A stretch of DNA of 64,000 nt. Source: Vibrio spartinae (GTDB lineage: Bacteria > Pseudomonadota > Gammaproteobacteria > Enterobacterales > Vibrionaceae). The stretch spans positions 1,107,001 to 1,171,000 of the forward strand of contig NZ_AP024907.1 in assembly GCF_024347135.1 (NCBI RefSeq), read 5' to 3'. The notes under the pieces were generated by a model, which ran no database searches, was not told the DNA's origin, and was given only the letters and a program-made list of their open reading frames with translations. Shown piece by piece: positions 1 through 8,746 of this stretch (position 1 is its first letter; each line of letters opens with the position of its first letter). Position numbers and translations under genes: made by a program.

Positions 1-914
1 AGTATATGGTTGCATCTGAGTCTGTTGCATTGGATACGATTGGATTTGAGTTTATGCGGGATGTCGCCCCGGGTGAGGCAATCTACATCACCTTTGAAGG
101 TGAGCTTTACACACATCAGTGTGCTGATAATCCTCAACTGAACCCATGTATTTTTGAATTCGTTTATTTTGCTCGTCCTGATTCTTTCATCGACCAAATT
201 TCTGTCTATAGTGCACGGGTCGAAATGGGCAAAAAACTGGGTGAGCGAATTCAACAGGATTATGCAGATCTTGATATTGATGTTGTGATTCCGATTCCTG
301 AAACCTCTTGTGATATTGCCCTGCAAATCGCCCAGGCATTAGATAAGCCATATCGTCAGGGATTTGTCAAAAACCGCTATGTCGGCCGGACATTTATTAT
401 GCCGGGTCAACAACAACGTCGCAAGTCAGTGCGCAGAAAGCTCAATGCGATTCGTTCTGAATTTAAAGATAAGAATGTATTGTTGGTCGATGATTCGATT
501 GTCCGAGGTACAACATCAGAACAGATTATCGAAATGGCTCGTGATTCCGGCGCCAAAAAAGTCTATATGGTTTCTGCTGCTCCGGAAATTCGTTTCCCGA
601 ATGTTTACGGGATCGATATGCCAAGTGCCAATGAGCTCATTGCTCACGGCCGGGATAATGAATCCATCTGCCGTCAAATCGGTGCGGATGCATTGATTTT
701 CCAGACGATTGAAGATCTTGTCAGTGCTGTTGGTATCGGGAATCCGAATATCAGTCGCTTTGAAACCTCGGTCTTTAATGGTGAGTACGTAACCGGTGAT
801 ATTGATCAAGCTTATCTGGACTATCTGGACGCGATGAGAAACGATGACACCAAAGAGCAGAGAGAGATTCAACAAGAGTTGGCAAGTCTTGAACTCTATA
901 ATGAAGAAAATTGA
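1..914 (+). CDS. purF: Amidophosphoribosyltransferase PurF, 3' part (cut by window edge)
   Basis: First committed enzyme of purine synthesis: it transfers glutamine-derived ammonia to PRPP to give phosphoribosylamine in the cytosol. The frame is open from the first bases of the window, so only about 303 C-terminal residues of a roughly 505-residue protein are present and the N-terminal glutaminase nucleophile lies outside. Visible are the stretch [16 protein letters not shown] of the glutaminase domain and the PRPP-binding motif [14 protein letters not shown] near base 480, with the paired aspartates and the RGTTS loop. The ATG at base 6 is internal, not a start. It is followed by an intergenic terminator. 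The family identity is clear. Confidence 0.97.
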   Translation, partial: YMVASESVALDTIGFEFMRDVAPGEAIYITFEGELYTHQCADNPQLNPCIFEFVYFARPDSFIDQISVYSARVEMGKKLGERIQQDYADLDIDVVIPIPETSCDIALQIAQALDKPYRQGFVKNRYVGRTFIMPGQQQRRKSVRRKLNAIRSEFKDKNVLLVDDSIVRGTTSEQIIEMARDSGAKKVYMVSAAPEIRFPNVYGIDMPSANELIAHGRDNESICRQIGADALIFQTIEDLVSAVGIGNPNISRFETSVFNGEYVTGDIDQAYLDYLDAMRNDDTKEQREIQQELASLELYNEEN

Positions 915-1032
915 GCATCTCACGCTTTGTTAATCGTGACTTGTTAACAGTAACGACATTCTGTCAACAGTCACGACATCCGGTTCAGAATAAGAATTGA
1001 GTCATAAGCGTTGGTCTGTTGACCCAATGATT

Positions 1033-1062
1033 AAAAAAGGCTTCCGTGAGGAAGCCTTTTTT
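1033..1062. terminator. Bidirectional rho-independent terminator between purF and the antiporter gene
   Basis: A 13-base arm rich in A then GGCTTCC pairs across a GTGA loop with GGAAGCC followed by six T. The A-run on one side and T-run on the other let it serve both the purF transcript and the convergent antiporter transcript. Confidence 0.88.
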
Positions 1063-1109
1063 ATGGGATTTATATTGAATCATTCAGTGCGATAGCGTTG
1101 ATGATGTCA

Positions 1110-2438
1110 TTACAGAACCATCGCGGCAATCCAGCCGAAGATAATTAGAGGGATATTATAGTGAATAAACGTGGGAACAACGGTTTCCCAGATGTGTTCG
1201 TGCTGTCCGTCTGCATTGAGACCGGATGTCGGACCAAGTGTTGAATCAGACGCCGGAGAGCCAGCATCGCCTAATGCTGCGGCCGTACCAACTAATGCGA
1301 TTGTTGCCATCGGTGAGAAACCGAAAGCTGCCGCCAGTGGGACATAGATCGTTGCAATAATGGGAATCGTCGAAAATGAAGAGCCGATCCCCATGGTGAC
1401 TAATAGGCCGACAATCAGCATCAGTAAGGCTGCTAACGGCTTATTGTCCCCAATACTATGAGAGAGTGAGGCGACGAGCGATTCGACACCGCCTGTCTGT
1501 TTCATCACTGCGGCAAAGCCAGCGGCTGCAATCATGATGAAACCGATCATTGCCATCATATGAACCCCTTTGGTAAAGACATCATGAGTCTCTTTCCAAG
1601 CGATAACCCCACCAAAAGTAAACACCATAAAGCCGGTGAGTGCACCAATAATCATCGAGCCAGTGAACAACTGCACGCTGAGGGCTGCAATAATGCCGAT
1701 AGCTGCCGTCAGAATATATCGACCATTAATTTTATGCTCTGGATTGTGATGAACCTCAGTCAGTTCAGTTTTACGGTATTCTCTGGGTTTGCGATAACTA
1801 AAGAAAATTGCAATTAAAAGTCCAAAGATCATGCCTGTACCGGGGAGTAACATCGCGGTTGGGATCTGGCTTGCTGTGATATTGGCCAAACCATTCTCTT
1901 GGATATTTCTCAGGAGAATATCTTTTAAGAAAATCCCCCCGAAACCAATAGGAAGAACCATATAAGGTGTTATGAGGCCAAATGTGAGAATACAGGCAAT
2001 CAGACGGCGATCTAATTTGAGTTTGGCAAAAACTCCCAATAGCGGCGGAATCAGAATAGGAATAAATGCAATATGGACCGGAATGATGTTCTGGGAAGAC
2101 ATGGTGACCAGAATAAGTGCGAGCAGAATGGCATATTTCAAGCCGGTTTGCGTTTCCTGTTGTTCTTTGCCATGAATTTTTCGAATGACAGTATGAGCGA
2201 CTAGATCGGTCAGGCCGGATTTAGAGATGGCGACAGCAAATGCACCGAGCATGGCATAACTGAGTGCGATAGTCGCACCACCACCAAGACCACTTTCAAA
2301 CGCAGCGACTGACTCGTTCAGACTCATGCCTGAAACGAGTCCACCAATGATTGCACTAAATGTCAGTGCGACGACAACGTTCACACGAAGCAGTGCCAGT
2401 ATCAGCATGATACAGACTGAAATAACGACAGGGTTCAT
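1110..2438 (-). CDS. NhaC/YuiF-type Na+/H+ antiporter family membrane transporter
   Basis: An inner-membrane carrier of 442 residues with about eleven hydrophobic segments and no obvious soluble domain. The C-terminal part carries the motif [20 protein letters not shown], characteristic of the Na+/H+ antiporter family that includes Bacillus YuiF; members have been annotated both as sodium/proton exchangers and as putative amino-acid transporters, so the substrate is not settled by sequence. The ATG at 2438 follows a GAG-type ribosome site. The gene converges on purF, sharing its terminator, and stands 27 bases downstream of rnt on the same strand, so it may be read from the rnt promoter. Confidence 0.85.
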   Translation of the reverse strand: MNPVVISVCIMLILALLRVNVVVALTFSAIIGGLVSGMSLNESVAAFESGLGGGATIALSYAMLGAFAVAISKSGLTDLVAHTVIRKIHGKEQQETQTGLKYAILLALILVTMSSQNIIPVHIAFIPILIPPLLGVFAKLKLDRRLIACILTFGLITPYMVLPIGFGGIFLKDILLRNIQENGLANITASQIPTAMLLPGTGMIFGLLIAIFFSYRKPREYRKTELTEVHHNPEHKINGRYILTAAIGIIAALSVQLFTGSMIIGALTGFMVFTFGGVIAWKETHDVFTKGVHMMAMIGFIMIAAAGFAAVMKQTGGVESLVASLSHSIGDNKPLAALLMLIVGLLVTMGIGSSFSTIPIIATIYVPLAAAFGFSPMATIALVGTAAALGDAGSPASDSTLGPTSGLNADGQHEHIWETVVPTFIHYNIPLIIFGWIAAMVL

Positions 2439-2465
2439 ACAATTCTCGTGTTGTAGTATTTTGAA

Positions 2466-3137
2466 TTAAGATTCGCTTTCTTCCGATGTGGTATCGGGGA
2501 GCGGCCAGCCGCCTAATGCCTGCCATTTATTGACAATCCCACAGAAGAGATCCGCTGTTTTCTGGGTGTCATAAAGGGCTGAATGGGCTTCTTTATTATC
2601 AAATGAAATCCCAGCGGTACGGCAGGCTTTTGCGAGCACGGTTTGCCCATAGGCCAGACCGCTTAAAGCCGCGGTATCAAATGTGGCAAAGGGATGAAAA
2701 GGAACACGTTTGAGATGACTGCGTTCACTGGCTGCCATGACGAAGCGATGATCGAACGTTGCATTATGAGCAACAATGATCGCCCGGCTGCATTCGGCTT
2801 CCTTTTGTTCTTTCCGCACCTGTTTATAGATTTCTTTCAGGGCTTCCATTTCACTGACTGCCCCGCGAAGTGGGCTGAATGGGTCATGAATGCCATTGAA
2901 TTCCAGTGCTTCTTTTTCCAGATTGGCACCTTCGAATGGTTCGATGTGAAAATGGAGCGTGGTTGCCGGCTGAAGCTGTCCTTCATCATCCATCTTGAGT
3001 GTGATTGCACAAATCTCAAGAAGTGCATCTGTTTCCGCATTAAACCCTGCGGTCTCGACATCGATGACAACGGGCAGATATCCCCGAAAGCGATTTTTTA
3101 AACGCTGTGTGTTGTTTACTTCCGTCATTTTGACCAT
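2466..3137 (-). CDS. rnt: Ribonuclease T
   Basis: A 3'-to-5' exoribonuclease that trims tRNA CCA ends and matures 5S and 23S rRNA. It is a DEDDh exonuclease: the first pair of acidic residues is D26/E28 in [11 protein letters not shown], the second acidic motif is [10 protein letters not shown], and the [14 protein letters not shown] segment carries the catalytic His and last Asp. At 223 residues it matches the usual 215-220. Two starts are possible: ATG 3137, preceded by ATATAGGTT, or ATG 3128 three codons later; family starts fit either. It is divergent from motY with about 200 bases between them, as in other vibrios. Confidence 0.96.
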   Translation of the reverse strand: MVKMTEVNNTQRLKNRFRGYLPVVIDVETAGFNAETDALLEICAITLKMDDEGQLQPATTLHFHIEPFEGANLEKEALEFNGIHDPFSPLRGAVSEMEALKEIYKQVRKEQKEAECSRAIIVAHNATFDHRFVMAASERSHLKRVPFHPFATFDTAALSGLAYGQTVLAKACRTAGISFDNKEAHSALYDTQKTADLFCGIVNKWQALGGWPLPDTTSEESES

Positions 3138-3272
3138 AACCTATATATCAGGGCTGGCATTATTGCAGATTATACGCCTGATAAAAACCGCAGATATTGA
3201 TTAAAATGTTGAGAGTCATGGATTGTCACGCAGATTGGCGAGGTTTTTGCATTTCCTTTCATGTTCCAACAT

Positions 3273-3296
3273 GATGTGGCAAGAGGTTGCCACATC
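3273..3296. promoter_or_regulatory. Perfect 10-bp inverted repeat in the rnt/motY divergent region
   Basis: GATGTGGCAA, loop GAGG, TTGCCACATC: a perfect palindrome about 40 bases before the motY start and without a following T-run. It could be an operator or an RNA hairpin in the motY leader. It resembles a sigma-54 element, but the GG-to-GC spacing is 9 rather than 10, so I do not call it one. Confidence 0.45.
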
Positions 3297-3334
3297 GGTT
3301 GTCTGTTTAGGAACCAGATGTTTGAGAGAATAGC

Positions 3335-4222
3335 ATGTCTATAAAGTATGGGTTGATTGCCAGTTTGGGGACGATTTTGAGTCTCTGGGGGAATGTCGGA
3401 TATGCGATGCAAAAGCATTATGTGGCAACGCCCCAACAGTCAAAATGGGAGATGGTGTCCGATACACCGCTTGAGTGCCGGCTTGTGCATCCGATCCCGT
3501 CTTACGGTAATGCTGAGTTTTCTTCTCGGGCAAGTAAAAAGTTGAATCTCGATTTTGAATTGAAGATGCTGCGTCCGATGGGGGAAACCCGCAACGTATC
3601 TCTGGTGTCGATGCCACCGGCATGGCGTCCGGGAGACAGAGCGAAATCTATCTCGCATTTGAAATTTTTTAAACAGTTTGACGGTTATATCGGTGGCCAG
3701 TTAGCTTGGAATTTACTCAGTGAATTGGAGAAGGGCCGGAATCCGACATTCAGTTATCAGGAGTGGCAAGATCGGGATGATATGATTGAGGTCTCGTTGT
3801 CTTCGGTGTTATTCCACAGTAAGTTCAATGACTTTAGTAACTGCCTCAGCCGTTTGCTGCCGTATAGTTTCGAAGATATTTCATTTACGATTTTGCATTA
3901 TAATCGAGACAGTGTTCAGGTGAATAAAGCGTCACAGAAGCGTTTGGCGCAGATTGCTGAATATATTCGTTATAATCAGGACATCGATCTGATTTTAGTT
4001 TCCACCTATACCGATGGTTCCCGCTCAAAGAATGAGAGTCAGAGTCTGTCGGAGAAACGCGCAGAAGTGCTGCGTGACTATTTCAAATCGCTGGGACTGC
4101 CGGAGAAGCGGATTCAGGTCGAAGGGTATGGTAAACGTCGGGTGATTGCCAATGACATGACACCGATTGGTAAAGAAAAGAATCGCCGCGTGGTGATTTC
4201 GTTAGGCCGGACACAAGTATAA
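3335..4222 (+). CDS. motY: Sodium-type flagellar motor protein MotY
   Basis: A T-ring protein of the Na+-driven polar flagellum, which anchors the PomA/PomB stator around the basal body in the periplasm. It has an N-terminal signal peptide of roughly 24 residues (hydrophobic core, cleavage near GYA), a MotY-specific N-terminal domain and a C-terminal OmpA-like peptidoglycan-binding domain from about residue 180 (YNRDSVQV onward, with [19 protein letters not shown] and GKEKNRRV). Length 295 fits MotY. ATG 3335 follows GAGAGAA. Location beside rnt is the usual Vibrio arrangement. It is probably a class III flagellar gene, but I could not identify its promoter with confidence. Confidence 0.93.
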   Translation: MSIKYGLIASLGTILSLWGNVGYAMQKHYVATPQQSKWEMVSDTPLECRLVHPIPSYGNAEFSSRASKKLNLDFELKMLRPMGETRNVSLVSMPPAWRPGDRAKSISHLKFFKQFDGYIGGQLAWNLLSELEKGRNPTFSYQEWQDRDDMIEVSLSSVLFHSKFNDFSNCLSRLLPYSFEDISFTILHYNRDSVQVNKASQKRLAQIAEYIRYNQDIDLILVSTYTDGSRSKNESQSLSEKRAEVLRDYFKSLGLPEKRIQVEGYGKRRVIANDMTPIGKEKNRRVVISLGRTQV

Positions 4223-4237
4223 TTCATGAGATAAAAG

Positions 4238-4264
4238 AACAGGCAGCGTAATGAGCTGCCTGTT
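4238..4264. terminator. Hairpin after motY (weak terminator)
   Basis: AACAGGCAGC pairs across a 7-base loop with GCTGCCTGTT. There is no long T-run on either side, so termination may be weak. It lies between the convergent motY and gloA genes. Confidence 0.6.
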
Positions 4265-4318
4265 GTATGATTGACTTGTTCGTCTTGGTGAGGAGAACAA
4301 TCTTTTCCTGTGAGTGGA

Positions 4319-4735
4319 TTAACCCTGAAGACCAGCGCCCGCCTGTTTATTCTGAATTAATTCCACCATGTAACCATCCGGGTCTTTGATAAAGGCGATA
4401 TGGGTTGTGCCTCCTTTTACCGGACCCGGTTCGCGAGTGACATCACCGCCTGCATCTTTGATCATCTGACAGGTCTGATAAATATCATCGACACCGATAG
4501 CAATATGTCCGTAGGCATTGCCTAAATCATACTGCTCAACGCCCCAGTTGTAAGTCAGTTCAATGACTGCACCTTCTGACTCATCGCTGTAGCCGACAAA
4601 CGCGAGTGTATATTTGTATTCCGCATTTTCATTTTTACGTAGCAATTTCATTCCCATGATGTCGGTATAAAATTTGATTGAGCGTTCTAAATCTCCGACA
4701 CGTAACATAGTATGTAAAACTCGATTGTTGGACAT
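4319..4735 (-). CDS. gloA: Lactoylglutathione lyase (glyoxalase I)
   Basis: Converts the methylglyoxal-glutathione hemithioacetal to S-lactoylglutathione in the cytosol, the first step of methylglyoxal detoxification. The 138-residue protein has both halves of the vicinal-oxygen-chelate fold. The metal ligands fall at H8, E59, H77 and E125, in [31 protein letters not shown] and GYMVELIQ. The length and absence of the extra loop point to the Ni/Co-dependent bacterial form. ATG 4735 is preceded by AGGAG. It is separated from the upstream GntR-family gene by 160 bases, so it likely has its own promoter. Confidence 0.96.
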   Translation of the reverse strand: MSNNRVLHTMLRVGDLERSIKFYTDIMGMKLLRKNENAEYKYTLAFVGYSDESEGAVIELTYNWGVEQYDLGNAYGHIAIGVDDIYQTCQMIKDAGGDVTREPGPVKGGTTHIAFIKDPDGYMVELIQNKQAGAGLQG

Positions 4736-4896
4736 TGCTTACTCCTGAAATGACTGGATATTATTTTTTGAGTTGCCCACCTGATAATGAGCAATTGTAT
4801 CAGTTTAAAGAACCTGACCGATAAGCGCAAATGGCACCCATGTTCCGGTAAAGATGTTTGTGGCGAATTGGGCGTTGAACGGACCAATGCGCTGAT

Positions 4897-5646
4897 TTAC
4901 CGGAAAAGAAACCCGTCGAATTGCGGATCGTCGGCATCAGACAAATGAAATAAAGTCTGTTTGACATGTTCGAGATGTTGCCACATTGCTTCTCTTGCAG
5001 CTTCCGGAGAACGCCTCTGTAGGGCAAACAGGATTTTCTCGTGGTCTTCCAGCCAGGCACTCCGATAATTTTCATTGGTGATACGGACATGAAGCTGACG
5101 CCACATCGGGCTTTCATCTCGCCGTTGCCAAAGCTCCCGGACAACATCGTATAGCACACTATTTTGTGAGGCATGAGCAATAGCCAAATGGAATTGTTCA
5201 TCGCCATCATAATCACCATGACCGGTTTCCAGCTGCTTACGTTCAATAGCCAAGGCTTCGCGCAATGTGGAAAAATCATTTTTAGTCAGATTTGTTGCCG
5301 CAAAACTGGCAATCTGGCTTTCAATGATCTGACGGGCTTGTAACAGCTCAAACGGTCCGATATCCGAGCGCGTTTTGGGCATCGATGGCTGAGGATGTGG
5401 GGGATCTTGATGAGAGAGAGCAATGACATAAACCCCAGAGCCTTTACGCACTTCCACCAATCCTTGCAGTTCCAGCATGATAATCGCTTCTCTGACGACG
5501 GAACGGCTGACCTGCATGGCTTCGGCGATATCTCTTTCCGGAGGTAAGCGTCCACCGATGTCAAATTCTCCGGAAAAGATACGTTGTTGAAGAACCAGAC
5601 CGATTTCCTGATAAAGTCGTTTCGGGGGGATAACTGAGATATTCAT
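4897..5646 (-). CDS. GntR/FCD-family regulator, ExuR/UxuR-like
   Basis: A DNA-binding repressor of 249 residues: N-terminal winged helix (PPERDIAEAMQVSRSVVREA, then LQGLVEVRKGSGVYV) and a C-terminal all-helical FCD ligand domain (FELLQARQIIESQIASFAA, FHLAIAHASQN, DHEKILFALQRRSPEAA, MWQHLEHVKQ). These match the hexuronate regulators UxuR and ExuR closely, including the FDGFLF end. The frame extends 23 codons upstream, but ATG 5646 behind AGAGATGG is the likely start, 16 bases after nth; it may be the last gene of an nth transcript. No uronate genes lie nearby, so its targets are presumably elsewhere. Confidence 0.88.
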   Translation of the reverse strand: MNISVIPPKRLYQEIGLVLQQRIFSGEFDIGGRLPPERDIAEAMQVSRSVVREAIIMLELQGLVEVRKGSGVYVIALSHQDPPHPQPSMPKTRSDIGPFELLQARQIIESQIASFAATNLTKNDFSTLREALAIERKQLETGHGDYDGDEQFHLAIAHASQNSVLYDVVRELWQRRDESPMWRQLHVRITNENYRSAWLEDHEKILFALQRRSPEAAREAMWQHLEHVKQTLFHLSDADDPQFDGFLFR

Positions 5647-5662
5647 AGCGCCATCTCTTTGG

Positions 5663-6295
5663 TTATTCGGTTTTTTGTTTATATTCACACAGATCTTCAA
5701 TAATACAACTGCCACAGCGGGGTTTACGGGCGATGCAAGTGTAGCGGCCGTGCAGAATCAGCCAGTGGTGAACATCGATTTTGAACGCTTTAGGCACCAC
5801 TTTCAGGAGCTTTTGTTCGACTTCATCGACATTTTTTCCTGAGGCAAATCGAGTTCGGTTGGACACGCGGAAGATATGGGTATCGACAGCAATGGTTGGC
5901 CAGCCGAAAGCCGTATTGAGGACGACATTGGCGGTTTTACGTCCGACACCGGGCAGTGATTCCAAAGCCTCCCGGTTTTCCGGGACTTCCCCTTGATACT
6001 TTTCAAGTAAAATTCGGCAGGTTTTAATCACGTTTTCAGCTTTAGAATTAAATAAGCCGATGGTTTTGATATAGCTCTTCAACCCATCGACACCCAGCGC
6101 CAGAATTGCTTGCGGTGTATTGGCGACCGGATATAACTTATCGGTGGCTTTATTGACGCTGACATCTGTTGCCTGAGCGGAAAGCAGCACTGCAATCAGG
6201 AGTTCGAAGGGAGTATCCCAATTGAGTTCAGTTTGTGGTTTGGGATTATTCTCCCGTAATCGTTCGAGAATCTCGATCCGCTTTTGCTTATTCAT
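5663..6295 (-). CDS. nth: Endonuclease III, DNA base-excision glycosylase/AP lyase
   Basis: Removes oxidised pyrimidines and cleaves the resulting abasic site. The 210-residue protein has the helix-hairpin-helix LPGVGRKTANVV with catalytic K120, the catalytic D138 in AVDTHIFRV, and the four cysteines C187, C194, C197 and C203 that bind the [4Fe-4S] cluster, in the same spacing as the E. coli enzyme. It lies downstream of rsxE in the same direction, 66 bases away, as in many Gammaproteobacteria, and may be the tail of the rsx operon. ATG 6295 is the only reasonable start. Confidence 0.98.
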   Translation of the reverse strand: MNKQKRIEILERLRENNPKPQTELNWDTPFELLIAVLLSAQATDVSVNKATDKLYPVANTPQAILALGVDGLKSYIKTIGLFNSKAENVIKTCRILLEKYQGEVPENREALESLPGVGRKTANVVLNTAFGWPTIAVDTHIFRVSNRTRFASGKNVDEVEQKLLKVVPKAFKIDVHHWLILHGRYTCIARKPRCGSCIIEDLCEYKQKTE

Positions 6296-6361
6296 GACGC
6301 TGTTGCTTCCAGTTGAAATGAGTATGACTGAGATGTCACGGTCATCATTCAGTTGTTATCA

Positions 6362-7060
6362 TTATTGAGTCACTTTCGTAACCCGGGCTCTCTCAATTTG
6401 TGGTTTGGTTTGTTTGGGCTGCCGAGACGCCAGATATTTATCAATACAGCTTTTGAGGGCAATCAAAAAACCGACACAGATAAATGCACCCGGTGGGAGT
6501 AGGGCGAGCAAAAAGCTATTGTCCAGATGTAATACATCGATCCGGAGAACTTTGGCCCATTCCCCCAGTAAAAGGTCTGCACCGTTAAACAGTGTCCCGT
6601 TGCCGAGTAACTCTCGGATTGCTCCTAACACAACCAGTACGCAGGTCATGCCCGCTCCCATCCAGAATCCATCTAATGCGGAGGGTAGCACATCATTTTT
6701 AGACGCGAATGCTTCAGCGCGACCAATAATAATACAGTTGGTGACGATGAGCGGAATAAAAATCCCTAATGACAAGTACAAGCCAAACGCAAATGCATTC
6801 ATCAGCAGTTGGACGCAAGTCACCAGTGCTGCGATGATCATCACGAATATGGGAATCCGGACTTCTTTCGGCACATGGTTTCTGACCAGAGAAACGGTAA
6901 CATTTGAACTGACCAGCACTGCGAGAGTGGCAATTCCCAGCCCCAGCGCGTTGGTGATTGTTGAAGAGACCGCGAGAAGCGGGCACAACCCGAGCAACTG
7001 GACTAAGGCAGGGTTATTGTTCCACAAACCATTTTTCATCAAAACTTGTGATTGGCTCAT
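6362..7060 (-). CDS. rsxE: Electron transport complex subunit RsxE/RnfE
   Basis: Integral membrane subunit of the Rnf/Rsx complex, which couples electron transfer between NADH and ferredoxin to ion movement and, in E. coli, helps reduce SoxR. The 232-residue protein has six hydrophobic helices and family motifs [32 protein letters not shown] and [12 protein letters not shown]. The frame runs six codons further upstream, but ATG 7060 overlaps the rsxG stop as ATGA and has a clear GGAGG site, so I take it as the start. Last of the six rsx genes. Confidence 0.96.
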   Translation of the reverse strand: MSQSQVLMKNGLWNNNPALVQLLGLCPLLAVSSTITNALGLGIATLAVLVSSNVTVSLVRNHVPKEVRIPIFVMIIAALVTCVQLLMNAFAFGLYLSLGIFIPLIVTNCIIIGRAEAFASKNDVLPSALDGFWMGAGMTCVLVVLGAIRELLGNGTLFNGADLLLGEWAKVLRIDVLHLDNSFLLALLPPGAFICVGFLIALKSCIDKYLASRQPKQTKPQIERARVTKVTQ

Positions 7061-7692
7061 GACTGGCCTCCGTGACAATTGTAAGGTTGACGATAAAGCT
7101 GCTCGCGGTTTTGATCAACAAATTGCGTGATTTTCTTGACGGCTTTGACCACAGCTCTTGGTGTGATGGTTGCGCCAGTGAACTGATCGAACTGACCGCC
7201 ATCTTTACGCACTTTCCACTGCGATTCATTTTCAGCGGTCACTTGTTGACCGGTAAACGACAGGATCCAGTCACTGATACGGCGATCAATTCTATCTCCG
7301 AGACCCGGGGTTTCATGATGAACAAGAACGCGTGTCCCAGTGATCACACCTTGATTATTCACCCCGACAATCAGTTTAATCGCACCGTTGTAACCATCAG
7401 GAGCAATGGTTTCAATCGCTATCCCCGTCGGCACACCATTTTGTTTGGCGATGTAGGCATGCAGTGTCGGTTGTCCTGTTAAATAGGGAATATCTACGAC
7501 AGTACACGACCCGGAAAGGACGTTATCGTGAGTTTGGGGGGGAATGACTTGAGCCAAAATGGTGAGCAGTTGTTGTTGCTCCTGTTGCTCTATTTTGTTT
7601 TGGGTCAAGTAATGGGTGATCGCTACCACACCTGTGGATACACAGGCAAAAACAGCGAGGATCACTCCGTTTTTTCGTATTGCAGTTAGCAT
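7057..7692 (-). CDS. rsxG: Electron transport complex subunit RsxG/RnfG
   Basis: Periplasm-facing flavoprotein subunit of the Rsx complex. It has one N-terminal membrane helix (residues about 9-28) and the flavin-attachment motif [11 protein letters not shown], in which the last Thr carries covalent FMN. Length 211 is usual. It starts 7 bases after rsxD and ends overlapping rsxE by four bases, showing translational coupling. Confidence 0.96.
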   Translation of the reverse strand: MLTAIRKNGVILAVFACVSTGVVAITHYLTQNKIEQQEQQQLLTILAQVIPPQTHDNVLSGSCTVVDIPYLTGQPTLHAYIAKQNGVPTGIAIETIAPDGYNGAIKLIVGVNNQGVITGTRVLVHHETPGLGDRIDRRISDWILSFTGQQVTAENESQWKVRKDGGQFDQFTGATITPRAVVKAVKKITQFVDQNREQLYRQPYNCHGGQS

Positions 7693-7699
7693 CGTGCCC

Positions 7700-8746
7700 T
7701 CAGTGTCCGTAGGTTCTTGGTTGTGTGTAATAGTCGATCAACGGTACACACATATTGGCGAGAATGACCGCGAAAGCAACTCCGTCAGGGTAGCCCCCCC
7801 AGCTGCGAATAATAAAGATCATCACACCGATGAATGCGCCATAGAACAAGCGGCCTTTGACGGTGGTTGACGCCGTCACTGGGTCGGTGGCAATAAAAAA
7901 TGCGCCGAGCATGGTGGCTCCGGAAAAGAGATGAATCAATGGCGATGTCGTTGTCTCGACACCAAACAGTTGACACAGACTACTGATGACAACCAGTCCG
8001 GTGAGATAAGCAACCGGGATATGCCATTGGATCACGCGAACCCGAATCAGTAACAGGCCGCCGAGCAGATAAGCGACGTTGACCCATTCCCAGCCAATCC
8101 CGGCAATCGTACCGAATTGCTTATGCGTTAAAACTTCAGCCATTGAATGACCAGTCCGAAACCCATTCTTGATGGCATCGAGCGGGGTTGCCATGGTGAC
8201 ACCATCGACGCTGAGCCGCAGTTGTTGTAGGGAAAGACCGTGGTCATTAAATCCGCTAAAAATAACCGAAAGAGCATCAGATAATGAGGTACTTTCCGCA
8301 GACAGTGAGTGTGGGGGAAGCCAACTGGTCATCTGGACAGGGAAAGAGATCAATAACACCACATAGCCAATCATGGCCGGATTAAACGGATTCTGTCCCA
8401 GACCGCCATAAAGCTGTTTGGCAATCACAATGGCAAAAATTAAGCCGATGACCATAATCCACCACGGTGCCAAAGGCGGAATTGCAACCGCGAGTAACCA
8501 AGCTGTGACCAATGCACTGTAATCCCTGAGAGCGTTGACGGGAGAGCGCTGACGTATTTTCATGATCAGGCTTTCCAGCCCGACTGCGACCATGATACCG
8601 AAAATGAGCTGAATGAAAGTGCCCCAACCAAAGAAATAGGTTTGTGCGATGAGTCCGGGAAAAGCCGCGATCGCAACCCACTTCATTAAGTCTGAAGTGC
8701 TACGTTTTTGATGCGTGTGTGGAGAACTTGCGATAAAAAATGCCAC
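7700..8746 (-). CDS. rsxD: Electron transport complex subunit RsxD/RnfD
   Basis: Polytopic membrane subunit that also carries covalent FMN, at the Thr of [13 protein letters not shown]. The 348-residue protein has about nine hydrophobic helices and the ASSPH motif near the N-terminus. The start is a GTG (8746-8744) that shares one base with the rsxC stop (TAGTG); no ATG exists early enough, so the GTG start is well supported and implies coupling to rsxC translation. Confidence 0.95.
   Translation of the reverse strand: MAFFIASSPHTHQKRSTSDLMKWVAIAAFPGLIAQTYFFGWGTFIQLIFGIMVAVGLESLIMKIRQRSPVNALRDYSALVTAWLLAVAIPPLAPWWIMVIGLIFAIVIAKQLYGGLGQNPFNPAMIGYVVLLISFPVQMTSWLPPHSLSAESTSLSDALSVIFSGFNDHGLSLQQLRLSVDGVTMATPLDAIKNGFRTGHSMAEVLTHKQFGTIAGIGWEWVNVAYLLGGLLLIRVRVIQWHIPVAYLTGLVVISSLCQLFGVETTTSPLIHLFSGATMLGAFFIATDPVTASTTVKGRLFYGAFIGVMIFIIRSWGGYPDGVAFAVILANMCVPLIDYYTQPRTYGH

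Noticed and set aside
3273..3296. Sigma-54 promoter for motY
   Set aside because: TGGCAA...TTGC looks right at first, but the GG-GC spacing is 9, not 10, and the sequence is better explained as a palindrome.
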